The notes beneath the pieces are model-generated. The model did not search any database, was not told the origin of the DNA, and saw nothing but the letters and a program-made list of their open reading frames with translations. The position numbers were made by a program, and so were the translations under genes. This document shows positions 41,530-48,998 of a DNA stretch of 64,000 nt, one piece after another; the stretch's first letter is position 1; each line of letters begins with the position of its first letter. This DNA is from VRUE01 sp035693025 (lineage in GTDB: Bacteria > Actinomycetota > Thermoleophilia > Solirubrobacterales > 70-9), in the NCBI GenBank assembly GCA_035693025.1, contig DASSHI010000012.1, forward strand, positions 66,674 to 130,673, in the 5' to 3' direction.

Positions 41530-42933
41530 ATGACCAGCGGCCCACAGGATTACTTCTCCCTACTTGGCGTTGATCGCAATGCATCCGTTCAGGACGTAGA
41601 TAAGGCGTTCAAGAGGCTCTCGAAGCAGTTTCACCCTGACATGGGAGGCGACGAAGCCAGGTTTAAGGAACTAGGTGACGCACGCGACACTTTGAACGAT
41701 CCCGACAAACGGCGTGCATACGAAGCTGGTCTGGACAGACGGAAAGAAGATGAAGAAAAGGCTGAAAAAGTAAATGCTCGCGCACCAGGCAAGAAGGCGG
41801 GGTCGGCCTTTAGCGATGACCTAAAGGCACAGGCGCAAGCGGGTGCCGGAGGTAGATCAGCCAAACAGCATGGACAGCCCAGACGCCCTGGATCGGGAGC
41901 TTCTGTTCCTCCGCCACGAGCGAGCTCGAGTTCCACTGCGTCGGCGGGTCGGGCCTCAGCGGCCAACACATACAGGTCCGGTGCGCAGACTGGTCTGCGC
42001 CGTAGGTCCCCGTCGTCCCGGGTGCAACGGGGGCCCTGGGAGCGGCTGACGGATGGGGAGTCGCTTGCATGGCGATTGCTGGCCTTGCTCGCCGCAGCAG
42101 CGTTTCTCGCGTGTCCGCTTCTCATCATGCACGCGTCTATTCAGGTGAGTGGCAAGGCAAGCGGCCACGGGGGCCTGAATGTCATGGACGGCCTGCTTCT
42201 CATCATTGGTCCCGTGTGCTTCGTGTGGGTACTTGCGGGCGTGGCGGCCGTTGGTGCAGCAGGGTGGATGCTGTTGGTTGTCTCAGTTGAATCCCTCGTT
42301 CGTGGCATTAGTCGGCTACCGGCGCGAGGCATAACTATCACTGTAATTAGTGGCGGAGTGGCCTTTCTGCTACTTAATGTGGTGTCTGTACCGTTGTCAG
42401 GAAATGAAAGCACCCGCAAAGCCCCGGCAGGGACCGAGCTTGCCCATCTTGAAGAAGTTGTCAAGCAGGAGAAAGATGCAGATGAATCAGTCGATAATAA
42501 GCTCGACATGGAAGAAGCGGCAGTAGAACTGGAACCGGGCCAATGGTTCAAGCCGTGTCGCTTCGGAACTCCTGTCGCCGCCGACCCGTCAGGGAAAGTC
42601 TATACTTGTGATACCAACGGTGTCAGCTCTACGCTGGAGTACTTCGCAGAGCCGAACGAAGTGCAAGGAGCACTTCTTGGCCGGGCTTGGGAAGTCGGTG
42701 CTGTGCGGCCGAAAGCGACCTGCCCGGATCACGCCCCAGCACTCCAAGAGTACGAATTGGGCTATCTACTATGTTTTGTCAAGCACCGGCACCTGTACTA
42801 CGCGTGGACGAACTCAACTGAATATGAAGTGCGGTATACCGAGGCGCGCTTTCTTAGTGCAAATCCTAGAGCGGCCCAACAGTGGTGGAAGCAAGCTAGC
42901 AAGGTAGTCAGTGCGCATTGGGTAGGCTCTTAG
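41530..42933 (+). CDS. Membrane-anchored J-domain (DnaJ-like) protein
   Basis: 467 residues from ATG 41530. N-terminal J domain at residues ~7-70: DYFSLLGVDRNASVQDVDKA, KQFHPDMGGDEA (HPD intact), DARDTLNDPDKRRAYEAGLD. A Ser/Pro/Arg-rich linker follows, then three hydrophobic segments around residues 180-290. The C-terminal ~160 residues have four or more Cys (FKPCRFGTP; YTCDTNG; TCPDHAP; YLLCF) and two Trp-rich ends, so probably extracytoplasmic. It would recruit Hsp70 to the membrane. No partner Hsp70 is encoded in the element. Confidence 0.85.
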   Translation: MTSGPQDYFSLLGVDRNASVQDVDKAFKRLSKQFHPDMGGDEARFKELGDARDTLNDPDKRRAYEAGLDRRKEDEEKAEKVNARAPGKKAGSAFSDDLKAQAQAGAGGRSAKQHGQPRRPGSGASVPPPRASSSSTASAGRASAANTYRSGAQTGLRRRSPSSRVQRGPWERLTDGESLAWRLLALLAAAAFLACPLLIMHASIQVSGKASGHGGLNVMDGLLLIIGPVCFVWVLAGVAAVGAAGWMLLVVSVESLVRGISRLPARGITITVISGGVAFLLLNVVSVPLSGNESTRKAPAGTELAHLEEVVKQEKDADESVDNKLDMEEAAVELEPGQWFKPCRFGTPVAADPSGKVYTCDTNGVSSTLEYFAEPNEVQGALLGRAWEVGAVRPKATCPDHAPALQEYELGYLLCFVKHRHLYYAWTNSTEYEVRYTEARFLSANPRAAQQWWKQASKVVSAHWVGS

Positions 42934-43767
42934 CTAAGTTCTAGGGAAAGGTTCCGTGCTGTCACACACGGCGTAGCCGTTGAAGTAGATGGCGTCAATG
43001 TCTCTCATATCGGGAGCTTGGACACCCCAGGACTGACCAGGGGTCAGTGGCGCGTCCAGTGAACCGATGGTTTCAACGGGCACGGTGGCGCTGACGGCTT
43101 CGCGGGACTCTTGGACGAGGGTAAGCGTGCTCGTGTTCCCAGGCACCTTGTCCCCGGGCGTTGGGACGAATGCGATATGCACGGAAACGCACTGATTGTG
43201 TTCGACCTGGAAGACAGTATCGCCAAATTCTGAGTCTGCCCACGAGTAACCGGCGACGTACGAGAAGCTGAACTGAGAGCCCGTCCAGACGTGTTCATTC
43301 CCTTCTGCGTCGAAGAGCGTAGAGAACGGCACTTCACCGAACACGCCGATGCCCGCCCCTTCGCTGGCCAGGACGCGGAAGTGGGGACGGCGTCGGCGGC
43401 GCTGGTGGCGGGGTTGGGGAACCGCAGCGAGGTCGGCTATCCGTAGTCGGTACCGGCCTAGCGTCAGCCCGGGCAATTGGGCCGAGCCCCGGTCACTCGG
43501 CAGCCGCATGATCGTCTTCCAGACATGGGCAGTGCCAACCGGACGTTGCACAACGAGCTTGTGATTCTTGCCAAGGTGTTTGCCAGACCAGGAGAACGGA
43601 ATCGCTGCCCCTTCGGTGGCGCTATGAGGCAGATTCCACGAAATCCGAGGGCGCGGAAGATGGCGACGCGAATGTGCCAACGCGGTCGGCGTACTCGGTA
43701 CGAGCGTCGTGAGTAGCAGCAGCGTTCCGAGCATCAGATGCCTGATTCCGCGTGTTTTGCCCGCCAT
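42934..43767 (-). CDS. Secreted protein with basic linker
   Basis: 277 residues with a signal peptide (LMLGTLLLLTTLVPSTPTALA). The first ~110 residues look like an Ig-like beta domain (ISWNLPHSATEGAAIPFSWSG in outline). A very basic stretch (QPRHQRRRRRPHFRV) leads to a C-terminal ~140-residue domain with two Cys (NQCVSVHIAF; GYAVCDST) and many aromatic residues. No known family. Convergent with the J-domain gene (stops adjacent). Confidence 0.7.
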   Translation of the reverse strand: MAGKTRGIRHLMLGTLLLLTTLVPSTPTALAHSRRHLPRPRISWNLPHSATEGAAIPFSWSGKHLGKNHKLVVQRPVGTAHVWKTIMRLPSDRGSAQLPGLTLGRYRLRIADLAAVPQPRHQRRRRRPHFRVLASEGAGIGVFGEVPFSTLFDAEGNEHVWTGSQFSFSYVAGYSWADSEFGDTVFQVEHNQCVSVHIAFVPTPGDKVPGNTSTLTLVQESREAVSATVPVETIGSLDAPLTPGQSWGVQAPDMRDIDAIYFNGYAVCDSTEPFPRT

Positions 43768-43800
43768 CGTGTCCGCCTCCCCGCTCGCTTTTCAAGGACT

Positions 43801-43820
43801 CGCGCCCCGGCCGGGGCGCG
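43801..43820. repeat. 20-bp perfect GC palindrome
   Basis: CGCGCCCCGG followed by its exact complement CCGGGGCGCG. It lies between the secreted-protein gene start and the first XRE operator. It could be a protein-binding site or a strong hairpin. Confidence 0.5.
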
Positions 43821-43873
43821 GGAGCTATGTAGAACTGCCGTGTGGCTCCCGGCCGGGCACGCGGACCAGGATG

Positions 43874-43903
43874 CTACTTATGAGTCTGTAGACCGTCAAG
43901 TAG
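43874..43903. promoter_or_regulatory. Operator/promoter of XRE gene 1
   Basis: Nested palindrome centred at 43888.5: outer arms CTACT/AGTAG (43874-43878, 43899-43903), inner GTCTGTAGAC (43884-43893). The same layout precedes the second XRE gene. TAGCAAT just downstream is a -10-like hexamer 17 bp before the GTG. Confidence 0.6.
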
Positions 43904-43925
43904 CAATTAGAGACCGTCCGTTTCG

Positions 43926-44147
43926 GTGGAAGGCGATCTCCAACGGACGTTCGGGCTCAGCCTGCTGGCCTATCGGCAAGCCAGGGGCTTGAGCCAGGAG
44001 GCGTTCGCGGACGTGCTGGGCTTCCACCGCACCTACATGGGGGACCTTGAGCGTGGCGAGCGCAACCTGACGCTTCGGAGCGTCGAGCGGATTGCCGAGC
44101 GTCTGGGCGAGGAGCCGCTGTCCATGCTTGGGCCAGGCCGTCGCTAG
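43926..44147 (+). CDS. XRE family regulator 1
   Basis: 73 residues from GTG 43926. Single HTH: LSLLAYRQARGLSQEAFADV then HRTYMGDLERGERNLTLRSV. It resembles short Cro/C-type (controller) proteins. It is 70% or so similar by eye to the next XRE gene, and both have the same operator, so auto- and cross-regulation is likely. Confidence 0.85.
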   Translation: MEGDLQRTFGLSLLAYRQARGLSQEAFADVLGFHRTYMGDLERGERNLTLRSVERIAERLGEEPLSMLGPGRR

Positions 44148-44247
44148 GAGGCCGCATCTGGGAACCGCAAGCGACGAGTCCGGTACCTCCGGGTCCTGCT
44201 TGGCTCGGCGTAGGTGGGGGAGGCCGATTCAGGGGAAACTGGCGGCG

Positions 44248-44277
44248 CTACTCATAGGTCTGTAGACTGTTCAGTAG
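44248..44277. promoter_or_regulatory. Operator/promoter of XRE gene 2
   Basis: Same layout as 43874-43903: CTACT (44248-44252), GTCTGTAGAC (44258-44267), AGTAG (44273-44277), all centred at 44262.5. The distance to the start codon is 23 bp, against 22 bp for gene 1. Confidence 0.6.
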
Positions 44278-44300
44278 CAAATAGCGAGCGTCCTCCTCGC

Positions 44301-44525
44301 ATGGAGGGCGAGCTGCAACGCACGTTTGGCCGCAACCTTCGCGCCTACCGGAAGGAGCGCGGCCTGAGCCAAGAGGCGTTTGCCGACGTGCTCGGCGTGC
44401 ATCGCACCTACATGGGAGGCGTGGAGCGAGGAGAGCGCAATCTAACTCTCAAAAGCGTGGAGCGGATCGCCAGCCTGATCGAGCAGGAGCCGCTGATGTT
44501 GCTCTCGCCGGAAAACGCGAAGTAA
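44301..44525 (+). CDS. XRE family regulator 2, paralogue of regulator 1
   Basis: 74 residues from ATG 44301. LRAYRKERGLSQEAFADVLG, HRTYMGGVERGERNLTLKSV and ERIASLIEQEPLMLL align end to end with regulator 1. The duplication includes the operator. It might form a two-state switch with regulator 1. Confidence 0.85.
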   Translation: MEGELQRTFGRNLRAYRKERGLSQEAFADVLGVHRTYMGGVERGERNLTLKSVERIASLIEQEPLMLLSPENAK

Positions 44526-44603
44526 TTTCCCTCCGGCAGCACTCTGGCCGCCCGCCTCGCGTTTCAATTGACCGAACGCGATGGGAGAGGAAGCGAGGCG
44601 GGA

Positions 44604-44828
44604 ATGCCGTCTGGAACAAGAGACGAGGAGAAGCCGGACACCGGCAGTAGACAGCGCAAGAAGGCGTTGAAGCACCCTGTACGAGAAGCCATGCTGGCGG
44701 AGCTGGACGAGCGGGCAATGGAGCTTGCCGAGCTGGCAACAATTCTCGGCAAGCCTTTGGCCTTGGTCGAATACCACTACCGCGTGCTTGAGGCGGTTGG
44801 CGGCATCCCAGAGGAAGAGTCTTCGTAG
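44604..44828 (+). CDS. Small winged-helix (ArsR-like) protein
   Basis: 74 residues from ATG 44604; a TTG at 44568 would add 12. HPVREAMLAELDERAMELAE, LATILGKPLALVEYHYRVL and the acidic end EEESS fit a minimal winged helix of ArsR type without sensor Cys. Probably a regulator of element genes. Follows XRE 2 on the same strand. Confidence 0.7.
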   Translation: MPSGTRDEEKPDTGSRQRKKALKHPVREAMLAELDERAMELAELATILGKPLALVEYHYRVLEAVGGIPEEESS

Positions 44829-44886
44829 GAGCCGGTTCTTAAAAGCTGCTTCGCCCGTCACCTCCCATGCGGGCGAGCGGGGACGA

Positions 44887-44920
44887 CGCCCTGGGAGCTG
44901 AGTTTTCGGCTCCCAGGGCG
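44887..44920. terminator. Strong hairpin terminator
   Basis: Perfect 12-bp stem: CGCCCTGGGAGC (44887-44898) and GCTCCCAGGGCG (44909-44920) with a 10-bp loop containing TTTT. It lies 58 bp after the winged-helix gene and also 37 bp beyond the end of the minus-strand small gene at 44958, so it may work in both directions. Confidence 0.7.
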
Positions 44921-44957
44921 AGTTCAAAGGCAACTTGAGACCGCCGAAGACAGCAGC

Positions 44958-45131
44958 TCAGCCGCCAACCGCCATAAGGGCGAACGCAACAAAGATGATG
45001 AGCCCGATGATGAACGCATCGGTTCCGAGACTCGCCAAGACGATCAATGCCGCGCCAGGCTCGATCATTGGGGGCAGAATATCTGTCGAAGCCACGCTAG
45101 GAACCGGAACGGTCGCCAAAACGATCATCAT
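44958..45131 (-). CDS. 57-residue hydrophobic small protein
   Basis: ATG 45131 to TGA 44958-44960. Starts MMIVLATVPVPSVAS, then EPGAALIVLASLGTDAFIIG and LIIFVAFALMAVGG: two hydrophobic segments with little charge. The ribosome site is weak. It is one of three such small membrane genes in the element. It may be a chance ORF, but codon use and hydrophobic pattern support it. Confidence 0.45.
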   Translation of the reverse strand: MMIVLATVPVPSVASTDILPPMIEPGAALIVLASLGTDAFIIGLIIFVAFALMAVGG

Positions 45132-45136
45132 GGAGT

Positions 45137-45492
45137 TTCCGAATCTGCCGCCAGGCTGGGTCGAGTTTCGAGCGTCGTCCCGTCAGTCCCGCTTAGTTGT
45201 AGAGCCAAATACAGTCGGGCCAGGTCATCGACGCCCCGCCCGGATGGGCTGCCGGGGAAACGATCTGGAAACACTTGCCCTGGCGAGTTGGTCCCAGACC
45301 CCCCCTATTAGTTCGTCCTCCGCCCCCTTCTGAGCGGGGTCGGCAGGGTGTACCCCCGTCTCTGTCGATGCCCTCGATTGACTACCTGGATGAGTCAATG
45401 CCGCGCCGGGACGGACGCGCTCGGTAGCTATGTCGCTGGATTTCTGATCCCATGAGAGTCAGAAGTTCGTTGCTGCCGAGGTGACTGGCTGG
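45137..45492. other. Gene-free stretch of 356 bp
   Basis: No supported ORF. A 7-bp inverted repeat (ATTGACT 45377-45383, AGTCAAT 45393-45399) is the only obvious structure. A run of C at ~45299-45306 is unremarkable. Confidence 0.5.
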
Positions 45493-46326
45493 CTACCGAT
45501 ATTCGGTCCCGCCCGCTTCCGCTCTGCCTTCGGTTTCCTGGCAGCGTTGGTCGCGCCCTTCGGTCCTGCTCCATACGTCTTCTTCTTCGGCCCAGCCTTC
45601 TTCTTCTATTTCCCAGCCGCGTTCTTCACTCGGCGCTTCGGACACCCGCTGCTTGATCGCTTGTTCGATGGCGGAGATTTCGTCCTTTTCGGTCGCTTCT
45701 GCCTTCTGTTCACAGCGCACGATTGCGTCTCCGACGGCTTCGGCTTCGAGCTGTTCTTCTTCTCTGATCCTGGCTTCGGCAGCTTCCGCTTCTTCTTCGG
45801 CTTCGAGGGCAACGCTGTACGCGTGCTGCCATGGAGCCATTACGCCGCCCTGAGTGAACTGAGTCCAGCCCTCATGGGTGAGCTGTCCGCAGATCGTCGT
45901 TGCCACGCTCGGTAGCGATTCGGGATTGACCTCGACCGTCGCCGTGCCCTGTTCGCCCTTCGGGGCGTTGAGGCCGCAGACGATTTCGGGGGAAGCTTGA
46001 GGCAGTTCCGGCAAGCCCACGCGCCAATAGCGACCTTCGCCCGAGAGCTTGGCCGCGAGGCCGTCGCAGCCTTCGTCGGCCTCCTTCTGGGTGACTTTGC
46101 CGCGCACGGTGAGGACCGTGCTGCCGTCTGAATCGGACACTGAGCAGTTGAGCGCGACATTGGCCGGTTCGCTGCCCCCGCTGACGACGAGGATCACGAT
46201 CACCGCAAGGACTACCCCAACGAGCACCGCCGTCCCGCTCCAGGCGACGACTGGTCTGCGACGATACAGATCGCGGACCCGACCCACGGTCCCGTGCTTG
46301 GGCTTCGGCTCTCCCGGCTCTGCCAC
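45493..46326 (-). CDS. Single-span membrane protein with acidic coiled coil
   Basis: 277 residues from GTG 46326. A cytoplasmic basic N-terminus (RVRDLYRRRPVVAW) is followed by one span (AVLVGVVLAVIVILVV). An outside domain with Cys (ALNCSVSD; DEGCDGL; EIVCGL; TTICGQL) leads to a long Glu/Ala-rich coiled coil (EAEEEAEAAEARIREEEQLE and on). Unknown family. Possibly a surface or entry-exclusion-like protein of the element; that is a guess from topology. Confidence 0.65.
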   Translation of the reverse strand: MAEPGEPKPKHGTVGRVRDLYRRRPVVAWSGTAVLVGVVLAVIVILVVSGGSEPANVALNCSVSDSDGSTVLTVRGKVTQKEADEGCDGLAAKLSGEGRYWRVGLPELPQASPEIVCGLNAPKGEQGTATVEVNPESLPSVATTICGQLTHEGWTQFTQGGVMAPWQHAYSVALEAEEEAEAAEARIREEEQLEAEAVGDAIVRCEQKAEATEKDEISAIEQAIKQRVSEAPSEERGWEIEEEGWAEEEDVWSRTEGRDQRCQETEGRAEAGGTEYR

Positions 46327-46761
46327 CGTGGAAGCCTAGCCCGAAAGTAACCCTCTCCGGACCTGGAGTTGAGGCACCCTGACCACAGAGGCGAGCCGTA
46401 GCTACCGGGGCACAACCCTCGATTCATTTAGGGCTCGATCACCGTTCCTGCTTGGGACGGAATCTGTCGTCTGTCGCGCAGCTTGGATGAGAACGGGGCG
46501 ACGGCGACCGGGCCTCGATTGGACAAAGCCTCGATACACCGCCACCCACGCCGAAATCAGCCCACCTTGACGACGGACACCATTGGCAGACCCGACTGCA
46601 CGGCTGCGATCTTCATTCTCGTCACCCCCTCCCATAATCACTAAGAGTTTCCCGTTTAAAGCTATCTCAGGAAACGATGGGGAACGAAAACGATTCTCTC
46701 TCGGTATGCCCATAGACTCCTGCGGCGCTCGACCAATTCCAAGCGATCAGAGGAGAGGCAA
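46327..46761. other. Gene-free stretch of 435 bp
   Basis: No ORF with convincing composition. A minus-strand frame at 46402-46713 is open but has no family resemblance. The AGAGGAGAGG at its right end is the ribosome site for the next gene. Confidence 0.5.
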
Positions 46762-48012
46762 GTGGGCAGAGTCTGGCTCGGTATGCGGAAGCAAGTCGAG
46801 CACTTGCGGCGACTCGCTGTCGTCTTCGCCGTGCCGATCCGGATCAAGATCGTCACCGAGACCTACCAGCGGGAGATGAGCCCAAAACAGTTCTATGAGG
46901 AGTTCGGCGGTGGCTCGCCTTCCCGCGTCGCCCAGCACTTCGACAAGCTTGCGAAAGCCAAATGGCTGAGGGAGGTCGAAAGCAAAGGGCCTGGGGGTGC
47001 GCGACGAGGGGGCATCGAGCGCTTCTATCGCGCGACCGAACTTGCCTTCTGCGATCACCAGACCTGGATCGCGCTCCCGTATTCGATCAGGCTCACCGTC
47101 AGTTGGAACGGCTTCAAGGAGATCGCCGCGCAGGTGCGCCGCGCGATGGAGGAGCTGACGTTCCAGGCGTTGCCCGGCCGCAAGCTCACCCGCGAACGTC
47201 TACTGCTGGACGAGGAGGGGTGGGGCAGGGTCTCGGCTGCCGTTGCTGAGGAGTTCGAGGGCCAGTGGGAGGAGCAGGACGACGCCAGGCGTCGCGCTGG
47301 CCACAGCGGGGAGAAGTTGTTTCGCGTCGGCTCGTTGTTGGTCGCATTCGAGCTGCCGACCGAGGACGGCCAGCGGTTCGGTCCCTCGCTCGTTGCGAAC
47401 CAAGAACCAATGATCTCGCTTCCGGTGCGTCTGTCGAAAGTCTTCGAGGATGAGGTCTGCATACAAATCATTGACGAGTCGAACCGTGGCGATATCAGCG
47501 CCCGGGCCGTCCACGAGAAGTACGGGAAGCGGTTTGGTCTGACCAGGGACGCTATCCGCCGACGCTTCAAGAGATTGGAGCGCATCGGCTGGATCAAGGT
47601 AGTCGGCTACAAGACCGGGGGGAGACGGCGAGGCGCAACCGAGAAGTTCTACCGAGCGACCGGGCCTGCGCTCTATGAGGAAGATAGGCGGGGTCCCTGG
47701 GCGAACATCACCACCTCGCTCGCCAGCTCCGACGATTGGAAGACTTTCGCTCAGCTCTCCGAGCAAGTCAAAGAGGCAGCGCTGGCCGGCACCCTCAACC
47801 GGCGCGATGAGATGTGGATGGCATGGTCAGACCTCCGCCTCGATCAGGAGGGCTGGGGAAAACTGGTCGCTTCCCTCGAAGCCCTGCATGCATTCATCCG
47901 GGCTGAGCACAAGGCCGCCAAGGCTCGGTTGAAGCAATCCGGCGAGCAACCGATTGTCATCGTCGCAGCGCTCGGCGCGTTTGAAACGCCGATGCCGGTC
48001 AAGGAACCGTGA
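46762..48012 (+). CDS. Tandem winged-helix DNA-binding protein
   Basis: 416 residues from GTG 46762. Two similar halves: residues ~20-190 (RIKIVTETYQREMSPKQFYE; RRGGIERFYRAT; LLLDEEGWGRV) and ~230-390 (DEVCIQIIDESNRGDISARA; RRRGATEKFYRAT; LRLDQEGWGKL). Each half has an ArsR-like winged helix followed by a basic wing and a helical part. A protein with two fused binding units could act as a pseudo-dimer on an asymmetric site. It is among the larger regulators of the element. Function in detail unknown. Confidence 0.8.
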   Translation: MGRVWLGMRKQVEHLRRLAVVFAVPIRIKIVTETYQREMSPKQFYEEFGGGSPSRVAQHFDKLAKAKWLREVESKGPGGARRGGIERFYRATELAFCDHQTWIALPYSIRLTVSWNGFKEIAAQVRRAMEELTFQALPGRKLTRERLLLDEEGWGRVSAAVAEEFEGQWEEQDDARRRAGHSGEKLFRVGSLLVAFELPTEDGQRFGPSLVANQEPMISLPVRLSKVFEDEVCIQIIDESNRGDISARAVHEKYGKRFGLTRDAIRRRFKRLERIGWIKVVGYKTGGRRRGATEKFYRATGPALYEEDRRGPWANITTSLASSDDWKTFAQLSEQVKEAALAGTLNRRDEMWMAWSDLRLDQEGWGKLVASLEALHAFIRAEHKAAKARLKQSGEQPIVIVAALGAFETPMPVKEP

Positions 48013-48240
48013 GCGCGATCAACGCGTCCGCGTGAATCGAATATCCCGCCTTTGGGGGGTAGGGTCACGACCGGCTGGAAGCCTCTGTGGGAATGCCTCG
48101 CGGATTCACCTCCCATGATCTGCCGGGGAGCGGAGTTCCGGCCTCCGACAAGACGGAGCGGGGTGGTCGGGACGTGTACTGGCCGCTCGCCCCGCCCTGT
48201 CGGTTCGCAGGTTGTTAGGTCGCTATTGCCTAGCCAAGAA

Positions 48241-48426
48241 CTACGGATCGAGGCGGTTGACAAGCTCGCCTGGCTCGACGCCGAGGCCGTGCGCCAGTCG
48301 GAGGATCGTCGTCAGCTTTGGCTCTCTGCCACCCCGCTCCAAGCGACCGATCGAGGTCGAGTGAATGTCGGACTCGCGAGCGAGGCCGTCCTGTGAAATG
48401 CCTTCCCGCGCTCGAAGTTCGCGCAT
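48241..48426 (-). CDS. Short XRE regulator
   Basis: 61 residues from ATG 48426. MRELRAREGISQDGLARESD, HSTSIGRLERGGREPKLTTI and LRLAHGLGVEPGELVNRL cover a complete single HTH_3 domain. Its start overlaps the broken 5' end of the tyrosine integrase relic on the other strand, so the XRE gene marks the breakpoint. Confidence 0.8.
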   Translation of the reverse strand: MRELRAREGISQDGLARESDIHSTSIGRLERGGREPKLTTILRLAHGLGVEPGELVNRLDP

Positions 48427-48917
48427 CGTCGAGCTTCCGGCTCCGGTCCTCTCCGGGCTGCGCGAGCTGAAGCTGTCGAGCCCCAGCAGCGGGCCGGCCG
48501 ATCTCGTCTTCCAGAGCAAGGCAGGGCAGGGCATCGACCGCCGCAACGTGCGCCGAGCGCTGACGGCAACGATCAAGGGAGCCGAGATCGATACGGACAC
48601 CCAGCGAGCCCCGAGCTTCCATGACTTCCGCCACTCCTTCGCCTCTGCCTTCATCGGGGCGGGCGGCGATCTTGTCGAGCTGTCGAGCCACCTGGGCCAT
48701 GCCTCCCCGGCGATCACCGCCAGCACCTACAGCCATGAGTTCGAACGTGCTGCCCGGAGCGATGAGGCGGCAGCGAATCGAGGGTCTATTCGGAGGCGCT
48801 CTGGAAACGTCCGTGGAAACAGAAGATCGAAGCAGCGGGCAGAAGACGGCAAACGCCGATCCTGGCAAACCCGCATCCGTCCACCAGATCGCAGCTCACC
48901 GCAGCTCCCGGCAGTAG
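48417..48917 (+). pseudogene. Tyrosine integrase relic (C-terminal part, frameshifted)
   Basis: From about 48417 the frame reads RIVELPAPVLSGLRELKL and then catalytic motifs SFHDFRHSFASAF (HxxR) and LSSHLGHASPAITASTYSHEF (H and Tyr). About two thirds of a normal integrase is missing at the 5' end. Near 48776 the coding frame shifts by one: GLFGGALETSVETEDRSSGQ continues in the next frame to a TAG at 48915. It lies 10 bp from attR, so it probably belongs to the integrase that once used this tRNA site. Confidence 0.85.
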
Positions 48918-48927
48918 GTCGGGCTGA

Positions 48928-48982
48928 CTAAGCGAGTAGGGGGCGCAAGCTCTCTCGAGGGTTCGAATCCCTCCCTCTCCGC
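48928..48982 (+). repeat. attR: 55-bp direct repeat (tRNA-Ser 3' half)
   Basis: Perfect copy of 33843-33897, lacking the 5' half of the tRNA and lacking CCA (GC is followed by TTCG). It is the original chromosomal 3' end of tRNA-Ser(GCU). Confidence 0.92.
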
Positions 48983-48998
48983 TTCGACGCGTGCGCGG

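Larger units (their letters stand above)
33843..48982. mobile_element. 15.1-kb integrative element in tRNA-Ser(GCU)
   Basis: Bounded by 55-bp perfect direct repeats (33843-33897 and 48928-48982) that correspond to the 3' half of tRNA-Ser(GCU). Inside are a large serine recombinase next to the left repeat, a Replic_Relax protein, an FtsK/TraG-like ATPase, several XRE and winged-helix regulators, unknown cargo, and a broken tyrosine integrase next to the right repeat. No relaxase or full secretion system is seen, so it is either mobilisable or an island in decay. Cargo genes have lower GC than their surroundings. Confidence 0.9.

Noticed and set aside
46402..46713. 103-codon minus-strand frame in the gap before the tandem winged-helix gene
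   Set aside because: No ribosome site, no domain, composition not protein-like.
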